Source of the DNA: an uncultured Prevotellaceae bacterium
GTDB taxonomy: Bacteria; Bacteroidota; Bacteroidia; Bacteroidales; Bacteroidaceae
Direction: 5' to 3'
Length of the DNA stretch: 5,522 nt
NCBI GenBank assembly: GCA_958404085.1
Contig: CATXZX010000160.1
Span: forward strand, 1-5,522
Shown piece after piece: positions 1 through 5,522 of the stretch (position 1 is its first letter; each line of letters opens with the position of its first letter). Position numbers and translations under genes: made by a program. The notes beneath the pieces are model-generated. The model was given only the letters and a program-made list of their open reading frames with translations, was not told the DNA's origin and ran no database searches.

Positions 1-352
1 GCAAGTTCCGGTAGTAGCCGATGGCGCTTTCATCCGAAAGGTAAAGGGCACGCTGCACATTGCTTTCAATGGCGCTCTTGTCCGGTGACAGGGAGAAGAA
101 CAGCTCGTGGAAACGCCTGATATGTTCCCTCGCTTCCACCGGACGGTTCTGCTGCACGTCCTGCGAAAGGGCCAGCATCAGTGATTTTCCGCCGTCCAAC
201 ACATAGATTTTCTGTCGCTGCGCCTCGGCGAAATCATAAGCCTTTCATACGGCAAATACCGTTACCAGCGTACACGCCCCCAGGAATATCATCCCGAACA
301 GCCGTAGCTGCCGGAACGATGTCTCGATGTTTTTTAATGATTTGAATTCCAT
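1..352 (-). pseudogene. traK: Conjugative transposon protein TraK, 5' part, with in-frame TGA at codon 36
   Basis: This is the start of the inner-membrane mating-pore protein TraK of Bacteroides conjugative elements; the gene runs off the left edge after about 117 codons. From the ATG at 352-350 it reads MEFKSLKNIETSFRQ, then a single hydrophobic segment at about residues 17-35, and later the family hallmarks KIYVLDGGKSLMLALSQD and NRPVEAREH. Codon 36 (247-245) is TGA. The frame stays open on both sides, and the sequence resumes KAYDFAEAQRQ, so this is a point nonsense change, most simply TGG to TGA, and not a frameshift. The stop falls at the end of the membrane segment, so a terminated product would lose the whole periplasmic domain. 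TraK is thought to be a VirB8-like bridge in the type IV secretion channel; that role is family knowledge, not seen here. It follows traJ by 49 nt in the same operon. Identity is secure; whether the gene is dead or read through is open. Confidence 0.88.
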
Positions 353-401
353 TTTCTTCTTCTGTTTTTAATGTTGTCGTTATACAATTATTGATGTAAG
401 G

Positions 402-1415
402 TTAGAACATTTTCCTGATACGTCCGGCTATCGCTCCGCCTGCTGCACCACCTACCGCCGCAGCACCGTTACCGGCCATCTTTCCGGCACCGTTTGCCTT
501 CTGCCCGTAAGCTCCGGCACCGCCCGCCTGGATAATCCACGATGAAACGGTGGGGACACAGAAGTAACCGATGATACCTATAATCATGAAAATACAATAT
601 ACTTTCCCCGACGAGTCCGGTATGAATGCCGGGTCCTGCATATTCTCTATGTCCTGCTGTAACATCAGTATCTGTATGCGTGAGAGGACCGCTCCGAACA
701 GGTCACTCACCGGCAGCCACAGATAGATGCAGATATACCGGGACAGCCAGGTGGTCAGCGTGCTCTGGAATCCGTCATAGACGGCCAGCGCGAAGGAGAC
801 AGGTCCCAGGATGGACAGTACGATCAGGAAGAAGGTCCTCAGCGTGTCTATCAGCAGCGAGGCCGCCTGGAAGAAGAGTTCCAGCAGTTCGCGGAACCAT
901 CCCCGGATTTTCTCGCCGAGTTCGTATATCTTCTTCTGTCCGTACATGTTTATCATCGTGTCCATGTCCCCCAGCGACCAGCCCAGTTCGTCCAGCCTCT
1001 TGTCATACGCCTCGTCGCTCACCAGGAAGGCCTTCGCCGGGTCACGCAGCATCGCCTCGCGTTTCAGCCTGTCTTTCTCTTCCTGGTATTTCCTCATGTC
1101 GAAGGTCTGCTGTTCGACCAGTGAGGAAGTCGCTTTGCATACGGGAGAAAGAATCCCGTTGATTGTACCCAGTACCATAGTCGGAAAAAACATGATGCAA
1201 AGGCCCAGCACGAAGGGCCGGAACAGGGGGAACACGTCTATCGGCTCGGCCCGGGCAAGGGACTGCCATACCCGGTAGGCCACATAGAACAAGGCACCGA
1301 GGCCCGCCACTCCCTTCGCTACCGAAGCCATGTCTTCACACAGCGGCATCATTTCATCATACAGCGAGCGCAGAAGCTCGTGAAGGTTTGTCCAGTCTAT
1401 TGATAATAATAACAT
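402..1415 (-). CDS. traJ: Conjugative transposon protein TraJ (polytopic, VirB6/TrbL-like)
   Basis: This is an intact 337-residue inner-membrane protein of the mating channel, matching the TraJ family of Bacteroides conjugative transposons, which is considered the VirB6/TrbL counterpart. Hydrophobic segments are visible at about residues 32-50, 66-88, 180-215 (probably two passes around LRTFFLIVLSILGP), 227-245 and 271-295. A charged, probably soluble loop lies at about 103-175 (many K, R, E and D). The C-terminus, about 297-332, is a Gly/Ala-rich tail typical of the family, ending RIRKMF. The start MLLLSIDWTNLHELL lies 27 nt after the traI stop, and the stop is TAA. All seven Trp codons are TGG and there is no internal stop, unlike traK, the DUF3876 gene and traG around it. 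Its expression probably depends on readthrough of the upstream tra transcript, which includes the traI intron. Confidence 0.93.
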   Translation of the reverse strand: MLLLSIDWTNLHELLRSLYDEMMPLCEDMASVAKGVAGLGALFYVAYRVWQSLARAEPIDVFPLFRPFVLGLCIMFFPTMVLGTINGILSPVCKATSSLVEQQTFDMRKYQEEKDRLKREAMLRDPAKAFLVSDEAYDKRLDELGWSLGDMDTMINMYGQKKIYELGEKIRGWFRELLELFFQAASLLIDTLRTFFLIVLSILGPVSFALAVYDGFQSTLTTWLSRYICIYLWLPVSDLFGAVLSRIQILMLQQDIENMQDPAFIPDSSGKVYCIFMIIGIIGYFCVPTVSSWIIQAGGAGAYGQKANGAGKMAGNGAAAVGGAAGGAIAGRIRKMF

Positions 1416-1442
1416 AGTCTTCTTGATTTAACGGATGAATGA

Positions 1443-1858
1443 TTACCAGTAACGCTGCTCGTGTGTCCCGTACAGGGAGAGCACCCGTGCGGCATCCCCC
1501 TTTTCCTTGCTCCGCAGGTACGACACGCCGATGTTCTTGCGGGTATAGTACCATGTCAGGTTCTTGTATTCCAGCACCTCGCCGTATATCCGGTTGATGA
1601 TGTCCAGCCGTTCCTTGTCCGTCATCGAGAGTCCGGTTGCCGTGGTCACTTCCTTCAAGTCCAGCAGCAGGTCGCTGCTTTCCTTGAGCAGTCTGTTGTA
1701 CCCGAAAGCGATGGCCGATAGCTCTTCCACCGTAAAGTTGGGGTCGCCCGTCATCGTGTTGAAGTTCGTCACGTAGATGTCGCTGATGTCACCCACCAGA
1801 AGGATGGTCTGCTGCACCTTGCGAGCGCCCTTTACCAGGTCATGCACCGACTTCAAGG
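1443..1858 (-). CDS. traI: TraI (DUF4141) exon 2, C-terminal 137 residues
   Basis: This is the downstream exon of the split traI gene. It begins with two bases, CC, that complete an Ala codon with the final G of exon 1, then reads LKSVHDLVKGARKVQQ and runs to RYW and a TAA stop. Familiar DUF4141 stretches are visible: ISDIYVTNF, DPNFTVEELSAIAFGYNRLL, LSMTDKERLDIINRIY, and WYYTRKNIGVSYLR. Spliced to exon 1 it gives residues 72-209. The sequence is largely helical and polar, as expected for a periplasmic pore-associated protein. The reading frame happens to stay open backwards through the intron's 3' end to an ATG at 2018, which would give a spurious 191-residue protein starting MPYVVSVTKN; residues upstream of LKSVHD in that reading are translated intron domains V and VI, not TraI. 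traJ follows after 27 nt. Confidence 0.9.
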
Positions 1859-1861
1859 GTA

Positions 1862-1916
1862 GGCTAAGCATCCAACGCCCTGCCGTATTACTACGGTGGG
1901 TTTTCGGAAGCTCGCC
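1862..1916 (-). ncRNA. Group II intron domain VI with branch-point A
   Basis: The arm can be paired as GGC-G-AGC-T-TCC against GGA-T-GCT-T-A-GCC, leaving one bulged A at 1865. Further inside, CCC pairs with GGG, and CCGTA with TACGG under a GTAA tetraloop. The bulged A is the seventh base from the intron's 3' end, where the branch point of lariat formation is expected. The intron ends three bases beyond the stem, with TAC. Confidence 0.85.
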
Positions 1917-1919
1917 CCC

Positions 1920-1953
1920 AAACCGGACGTACACGTCTCCGCGTATCCGGCTT
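1920..1953 (-). ncRNA. Group II intron domain V (catalytic hairpin)
   Basis: This 34-nt hairpin has AAGCCGGA paired to TCCGGTTT, so the AGC catalytic triad faces GUU in the usual way. An asymmetric ACG on the 3' side corresponds to the catalytic bulge region, and an upper stem ACGCG/CGTGT is closed by a GAGA tetraloop. Length, triad and GNRA loop all match active group II introns. It lies 18 nt after the maturase stop codon. Confidence 0.93.
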
Positions 1954-1971
1954 TCTACTAATAATATCAAT

Positions 1972-3807
1972 CTATTCATTGTTACTGAGTTTTTTGTAAC
2001 ACTTACCACATATGGCAATAGTCTTTCGTTTGCGAGCCATCATTTGTTTTTCGCAGGTAGTTTTCCCTTGAAGATTTTTTAATTTTCTCACATGGTGCAT
2101 CACTAACTTATCGACTGCTCCACATAATTCACATTTTTCCGCTTTCAGCCTATCTATAAGACTTGTGTTTGTAGGATGATATGTGAATTTGGGCAAGTTG
2201 TCTAAATCCTTAATGTTCATTGGATTTTTCTTTTTGAACCCACCATGATAAAAGGTCAAGTCTTTGGCAGTACCGTTCTTTAAATAGTATCTAACTGAAA
2301 AAAGTCCATTCTTGGTGTACTTTTTTCGGATTTGCGACATCGTTGTCCGATATTTCTGCGCAAATGTTTTGTACATACTATATTTCATGATATACCCAAG
2401 TTTTGACAGACTACTACAATTATTAGCCAAACAATAGTAATTGTAAATGCCCTTTATTTCCTTGTTGTACCTGTCAAGTATCTCAAAGTCATTGTTGTTT
2501 GAAAGTTTGGGACGGGATTTTGCTTTCCAATACTCCTTGCCGTTGTGTATCTTTATTTCTAAAACACGATATTCGAGCAACTTTTTCTTAAACGTATCCT
2601 TTCCAAGTGCCAATTGTATCCTCTTATTGAAGACACGTCTTAGTACTCCGTATTTGCTTCTTTTGGTGTCATTGGATTTCCTTACAAAAATCTCATATCC
2701 GAGAAATTTTGCAGCGTTTTCAGCATGGGTGATAAGTGTTTTCTCATCGGACAGTGTAAGAGCCAACTTTTCATAGAGGAAGTTCTTTATGTCCTCTTTG
2801 ATGATGATAGCATCTTGTTTACTGCCAATGATTCCAATTAGAAAATCATCCGCATATCTCACGTATTTGAGTTTTCTGTAGTTCATATCCATTTCGTCAC
2901 CATCAGAATACTGCAAACCTTCTTTTTGATAAGCCTTATATTGTCTTATCAATTCTGACCTTTCATTTTTGTCTTTTACCACTTTCAACTTTTTCAGAAT
3001 ACGGTGTCGTTTGCCTTCAAGTGATACTGCCTGTTTGGTTCTTTTCCGTTCTTTCCCCTTATCAAATTTTTCAGTGTATTCCTTCATGAATTTATCCAAC
3101 TTATCAAGGTATATGTTTGCCAAGATAGGGCTGACAATTCCGCCTTGCGGTGTTCCGCTGTAGGAGTTATGAAAGTTCCAGTCTTCGATATATCCTGCAT
3201 TCAGAAATTTTCTAATCAAGCGAATAAATCTTTCGTCAGCGATACGTTCTTTCAGAATACCTATCAGTATCTCATGATTGATATTGTCGAAAAATCCCTT
3301 AATATCACCTTCTACGAACCATTTCACGCCCGAAAATGTCTTCTGAATATCAGACAAGGCAGTGTGGTAGCTTCTTAGGGGTCGGAAGCCATGCGACGTT
3401 TTTTCAAACTGTCTTTCATAGATGGCTTCCAATATCATTCTGACCACTTCCTGCAATAATTTATCGTTAAAAGCTGGTACACCTAATGGACGCATTTTCC
3501 CATTTTTCTTTGGGATATACACCCGTTTTGAGGGTTGGGGCTGATAACTCTCATCTTTCAACGATGTTATCAGTTGTTCAATTCGGTTCAGGCTCATTTG
3601 GTCAATGGTTTTCCCATCTGCACCTGCTGTCATATTGCCCGGTTTCGCATATATGCGTTGGTAGGCAACGTAATACATTTCCTCATTGAAAAAGATACGG
3701 TACAAGCGTTCGAACTTGTAATTCAAATTTTCACTGTGTTCCGTTAGACTGTTTAATACATACTCTGGACTTCTCATAATGTCTCTCACATTTTCCGTTA
3801 TTTGCAT
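1972..3807 (-). CDS. ltrA: Group II intron-encoded protein: reverse transcriptase/maturase with HNH-like C-terminus
   Basis: This 611-residue protein assists folding and splicing of its host intron and reverse-transcribes it during retrohoming. The N-terminal region (about 30-60) resembles RT0. The fingers and palm follow: YIPKKNGKMRPLGVP at 98-112, the first catalytic Asp in VEGDIKGFFDNI at 165-176, SGTPQGGIVSPILANIYL at 217-234, and the active site YVRYADDFLIG at 315-325. The charged insert of about 85 residues between QGG and YADD is usual for chloroplast-like bacterial intron proteins. The thumb/maturase X domain covers about 385-510, with a basic and aromatic stretch around KYSMYKTFAQKYRTT. 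The C-terminus (559-604) has the HNH zinc pattern CELC, HHVRKLKNL, ARKRKT and ICGKC. However, the usual final CHxxxH is CYKKLS, and the protein ends eight residues after the last Cys. Splicing activity is likely; DNA-cleaving activity is uncertain. The gene ends 18 nt before domain V. No closer ATG competes for the start. Confidence 0.95.
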   Translation of the reverse strand: MQITENVRDIMRSPEYVLNSLTEHSENLNYKFERLYRIFFNEEMYYVAYQRIYAKPGNMTAGADGKTIDQMSLNRIEQLITSLKDESYQPQPSKRVYIPKKNGKMRPLGVPAFNDKLLQEVVRMILEAIYERQFEKTSHGFRPLRSYHTALSDIQKTFSGVKWFVEGDIKGFFDNINHEILIGILKERIADERFIRLIRKFLNAGYIEDWNFHNSYSGTPQGGIVSPILANIYLDKLDKFMKEYTEKFDKGKERKRTKQAVSLEGKRHRILKKLKVVKDKNERSELIRQYKAYQKEGLQYSDGDEMDMNYRKLKYVRYADDFLIGIIGSKQDAIIIKEDIKNFLYEKLALTLSDEKTLITHAENAAKFLGYEIFVRKSNDTKRSKYGVLRRVFNKRIQLALGKDTFKKKLLEYRVLEIKIHNGKEYWKAKSRPKLSNNNDFEILDRYNKEIKGIYNYYCLANNCSSLSKLGYIMKYSMYKTFAQKYRTTMSQIRKKYTKNGLFSVRYYLKNGTAKDLTFYHGGFKKKNPMNIKDLDNLPKFTYHPTNTSLIDRLKAEKCELCGAVDKLVMHHVRKLKNLQGKTTCEKQMMARKRKTIAICGKCYKKLSNNE

Positions 3808-4035
3808 TAAAATTATTAGCTGCTTCCCTTCGCCATGTACAGGGCTTTCCCCTGCTCAGACTACTACGGAAGCTCCGTTGCCTTGTCGGATTTTCATAGG
3901 TCTGTACCTAATAGCCTTGCGGCGTTCCGATTTAGGCAATCCCCGTTTACGATATAATAACATGGCTATGATAGATTATCGGATATGACTTCCGCCCGTT
4001 ACCGCTTACTGCGGTTGTGCCGTAATTTGTTCCTG

Positions 4036-4064
4036 CCTCTACTACACGACGCTCGCAACAGAGG
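4036..4064 (-). other. EBS1 stem-loop of the group II intron
   Basis: A five-base-pair stem (CCTCT/AGAGG) presents a 19-nt loop containing CGTCGTG at 4051-4045. That heptamer pairs along its whole length with the last seven bases of exon 1 (TACGATG), allowing two G-U pairs. This is the position and form expected of exon-binding site 1, which determines the 5' splice site and the DNA target during retrohoming. Confidence 0.8.
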
Positions 4065-4203
4065 TATTACGGTATAGCGAGTTAAGTTATCTTTCACTAT
4101 AAAACATACTGGGTTCACTTGGACTATCATTCAATCAGTTTGGATTTTATCCTCGTATCTATCTGTTTCATCTCACCATTCAGTTGCAATTTGATAACTA
4201 ATT

Positions 4204-4210
4204 GACTTAT
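4204..4210 (-). other. Candidate EBS2 of the group II intron
   Basis: ATAAGTC (4210-4204) can pair over seven bases, with one G-U, to GGCTTAT (4355-4349), the exon-1 heptamer immediately upstream of IBS1. It lies 5' of EBS1, as EBS2 does in characterised introns. A second partial match, GTAAGC at 4009-4004, lies 3' of EBS1 and is less likely. Confidence 0.55.
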
Positions 4211-4341
4211 GGCTTTCCAGCGTGCTATACTCCCTGCCGTCCTTTCGTGGGCAGATAAGCTGGTGATGATAGGTAAATATTGGAACACTTACCTAATAGC
4301 TTGCCAATGCTATATTTATTATATCGCCTATACGGGCGCAC

Positions 4342-4355
4342 CATCGTAATAAGCC
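4342..4355 (-). other. Intron target site IBS2-IBS1 in traI exon 1
   Basis: The fourteen bases before the 5' splice site comprise IBS2 (GGCTTAT) and IBS1 (TACGATG). They encode the Lys-Ala-Tyr-Tyr-Asp stretch conserved in TraI proteins, so the intron targets a protein motif likely to be present in related conjugative elements. Confidence 0.7.
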
Positions 4356-4555
4356 TTCCCTTGCTTATAAATCTTTACAGTCTCCTGAAAATTACTCCAC
4401 ATGTTCTGTGCAGTTGTGGAAGTCTGTACGATTTCATTGGCCGAGTTCACGATACTCTGTGCGAGATTCGTGGGGTCTATCACCGTCCATTGCGCCTTGC
4501 TTGTCACTGAAAGGGATGACAATGCCATAAACAAAATTATCGTTCTCTTCTTCAT
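4342..4555 (-). CDS. traI: TraI (DUF4141) exon 1, signal peptide and N-terminal 71 residues
   Basis: This is the upstream exon of the gene for the exported DUF4141 protein TraI of the conjugation apparatus. The N-terminus MKKRTIILFMALSSLSVTSKAQW is a classic signal peptide with the Ala-Gln cleavage style common in Bacteroidetes, so the mature protein is probably periplasmic. The exon continues with TVIDPTNLAQSI, then EIVQTSTTAQNMW, then YKQGKAYYD, and breaks one base into the next codon. In uninterrupted relatives, as I recall them, this motif continues KQGKEYYDALKSVH, which is what splicing restores here. Without splicing, translation adds only Gly-Ala-Pro-Val and stops at TAG (4330-4328), giving a 75-residue stub. 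The start lies 3 nt after the stop of the DUF3876 gene, suggesting translational coupling. The precise role in the pore is not established; a VirB5/TrbJ-like role is only inference. Confidence 0.9.
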
Positions 4556-4558
4556 GCC

Positions 4559-4966
4559 CTATCTCCTTTCTTTAGTCAGTAAATACCGGCTGTCGTCATC
4601 ACGGGCAAACAGACCGTAACTGCCGAACAGCAACACCTCGCTGCCTGAAAAATACCCGATGCATCCGGCATCCCTGTTCCCGTGCAGGAAAAGATCGTCA
4701 CCACCGCGCAGCGGGATATTGATTTCAACGTAGGCCCTTTCTCCGGCGAACAGCGTGGCCTTGTATCCCTTGAAGCCGTCCGTCACCCAGTTGGATTTAC
4801 GGATGGTCAGCGTCGAGCTGCCTTCCCTGTTCATTCAGTGCCCGCAGATGCGGTCATGTTCCAGTTCCTTTCTCATCTCCCCAATCAGGTTCAGCAGGTC
4901 CAGATTGGTCAGGGTGGCGTCTCCGAGCGCTTCCCTGCATTGGCTTAATAAATCTTTCTTACTCAT
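4559..4966 (-). pseudogene. DUF3876 family protein (traH position) with in-frame TGA at codon 44
   Basis: This is a small protein encoded between traG and traI in Bacteroides conjugative elements, where a DUF3876 protein usually sits; its function is unknown. The full frame begins at ATG 4966-4964, 6 nt after the traG stop, and reads MSKKDLLSQCREALGDATL, followed by a helical stretch to HDRICGH. It then meets TGA at 4837-4835 and continues in the same frame with MNREGSSTLTIRKSNW to a TAG at 4561-4559. Reading the TGA as Trp gives one protein of 135 residues, CGH-W-MNREG, which resembles the GxW start of the DUF3876 domain as I recall it. The base right after the TGA begins an ATG, so an alternative is a 43-residue leader peptide and a separate 91-residue protein started by termination-reinitiation. 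I favour one broken or read-through gene, because the frame is unchanged and the same TGA pattern occurs in traG and traK. No signal peptide or membrane segment is seen. Confidence 0.72.
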
Positions 4967-4972
4967 TGTGTT

Positions 4973-5522
4973 TTATGGATTAAAGGATTGTTTGTTTTCC
5001 TGCCGCTTGTTTTCGGCAAGCTGTCTGATAGCCAGCTCGATGTTTCCATCCAGCTTTTCCGTAAGCCTGGTAAGTTCCAGTTTTTCAGTCTCTTCTGTGG
5101 TGTAGCAAAGGTATTCTTCAGCCGAAACTTCTGTCGCATATACCGCACTTTGTGTACCGCCAAGCCCTATCCAGACCTCTTTATAAAGCCGGTTGGCCGC
5201 ATTGGCAAGATTGATGGAAAGTATCTGTGAGCGTTCCTTGTCCGTCAGGCCGAGCAGGTTCTGTATCTGGTCGAACTTGTTCTGGTACTTTCGTTGGTCA
5301 AGCAGTATCTTGCAGTCCGAATTGTTGATGATTGTCTCCTTTACAACCGGACTCGATATGATGTCGTCCACTTCCTGCGTCACCACAACCGCTTCGCCGA
5401 AAAATTTTCTGACCGTCTTAAACAAATATTTAATATAAGAGGCCATACCTTCCTTGGCGATTGCCTTTCATGCTTCCTCAATCAGTATCATCTTGCGGAT
5501 GCCCTGCAAGCGTCTCATTTTA
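4973..5522 (-). pseudogene. traG: TraG conjugation ATPase (VirB4-like), C-terminal part, with in-frame TGA
   Basis: This is the last part of the VirB4-type ATPase that powers assembly of the mating channel and DNA transfer; the rest lies beyond the right edge. The visible frame reads RRLQGIRKMILIEEA, containing the Walker B segment (four hydrophobic residues, then Glu-Glu). It then meets TGA at 5470-5468 and continues KAIAKEGMASYIKYLFK. Family members have Trp here (EEAWKAIAKEG), so this is a TGG-to-TGA change. Downstream, all expected motifs are intact: FFGEAVVVTQEVDDI, SDCKILLDQRKY, the LTDKE region, and LYKEVWIGLGGTQSAVYATEVS, with a charged tail ending QSFNP and TAA. The 164 residues after the TGA would be lost on normal termination, including the conserved TQ motif, and the enzyme would be inactive. 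Starting translation at the ATG at 5446 would give only an isolated fragment. The DUF3876 gene follows after 6 nt. Confidence 0.88.

Larger units (their letters stand above)
1859..4341 (-). mobile_element. Group II intron inserted in traI
   Basis: This is a self-splicing retroelement of 2,483 bp in the sense orientation within traI. The 5' end GTGCGCCC matches the GUGYG consensus and the 3' end CCTAC gives the AY consensus. Removing the element joins GAT G to CC TTG and restores Asp-Ala-Leu in frame. Domains I-III occupy roughly the first 530 nt, the maturase gene lies in domain IV, and domains V and VI close the element. The last seven exon-1 bases (TACGATG, 4348-4342) pair completely, with G-U wobbles, with CGTCGTG in a hairpin loop at 4051-4045; the preceding seven (GGCTTAT) pair with ATAAGTC at 4210-4204. 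The base just 5' of EBS1 is G (4052), which could also pair with the first base of exon 2 (C). The element is clearly AT-richer than the flanking tra genes, as expected of an acquired insertion. Every recognisable splicing part is intact, so it is likely active. Confidence 0.96.
3808..4341 (-). ncRNA. Group II intron domains I-III (5' ribozyme scaffold)
   Basis: This is the structured RNA upstream of the maturase gene. It starts with GTGCG and contains several hairpins readable by eye: the nested EBS1 stem (outer arms CCGTAAT/ATTACGG at 4072-4066 and 4026-4020, inner arms CCTCT/AGAGG at 4064-4060 and 4040-4036), an ACGGA-GCT-TCCGT hairpin, and CAGGG/CCCTG closing a purine-rich loop at 3854-3840. 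The latter is followed by GTACATGGCGAAGGG, a conserved entry into domain IV seen in many bacterial introns of this class. No protein-coding ORF of credible character lies here on either strand. Individual domain I-III borders cannot be fixed without folding. Confidence 0.85.

Noticed and set aside
626..1162. Plus-strand ORF of 178 codons opposite traJ
   Set aside because: It is the antisense of a well-recognised traJ frame; the product is Arg/Pro/Ser/Cys-rich with no domain character.
811..1278. Plus-strand ORF of 155 codons opposite traJ
   Set aside because: Ser-rich antisense shadow of traJ with no recognisable motif.
1443..2018. Standalone 191-residue DUF4141 protein
   Set aside because: Its first part translates intron domains V and VI; the true TraI N-terminus with signal peptide is exon 1 at 4342-4555, and splicing gives a normal 209-residue protein.
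3779..3988. Plus-strand ORF of 69 codons upstream of the maturase
   Set aside because: It overlaps the structured intron RNA on the opposite strand and shows no coding character.
4004..4009. GTAAGC as EBS2
   Set aside because: It can pair with GCTTAT of IBS2 but lies 3' of EBS1, the opposite of the usual order, and gives a shorter pairing than ATAAGTC at 4210-4204.
1859..4341. Diversity-generating retroelement, retron or CRISPR-associated RT
   Set aside because: The RT is flanked by group II ribozyme domains with exact splice sites, and no template/variable repeat pair, msr/msd-like element or CRISPR repeat is seen.
4755..5105. Plus-strand ORF of 116 codons over the traG/DUF3876 boundary
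   Set aside because: Antisense to two recognised genes; Ser/Phe/Leu-rich composition typical of a shadow frame.

Overview
The window is a stretch of a Bacteroidetes (most likely gut Bacteroidales) integrative conjugative element of the CTnDOT-like type. All real genes are on the minus strand, so transcription runs from high to low coordinates. Their order is traG (3' end), a DUF3876 gene in the traH slot, traI (DUF4141), traJ and traK (5' part). This is the usual gene order of the Bacteroides mating-pore operon. Spacing is tight: 6, 3, 27 and 49 nt between consecutive genes.

traI is interrupted by a 2,483-bp group II intron (1859-4341) lying in the same orientation. Its boundaries can be fixed to the base: exon 1 ends ..GAT G, the intron begins GTGCGCCC and ends ..CCTAC, and exon 2 resumes CC TTG AAG. 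Joining them rebuilds an Ala codon and a 209-residue TraI of normal family length. The intron carries a 611-residue maturase/reverse transcriptase (1972-3807) with a YADD active site and a C-terminal HNH-like zinc module that lacks its last histidines. Domain V, domain VI with a bulged branch-point A, an EBS1 hairpin, and EBS1/IBS1 and EBS2/IBS2 pairings can all be read from the sequence. The 534 bp upstream of the maturase gene (3808-4341) is the RNA scaffold of domains I-III, not empty spacer.

The most unusual signal is three in-frame TGA codons in otherwise intact tra genes: traK codon 36, DUF3876 gene codon 44, and traG right after the Walker B Glu-Glu. Each sits where tryptophan is expected or plausible, and each is followed by A. 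There are no accompanying frameshifts, and every true terminator visible in the window is TAA or TAG. The choices are decay by repeated TGG-to-TGA transitions, UGA readthrough or recoding as Trp, or a sequence or assembly artefact. Under the standard code, traG, the DUF3876 gene and traK would all be broken and the element would be unable to transfer.

No tRNA, rRNA, CRISPR array, insertion sequence, or promoter or terminator with convincing support was found. Plus-strand ORFs are shadows of the minus-strand genes.
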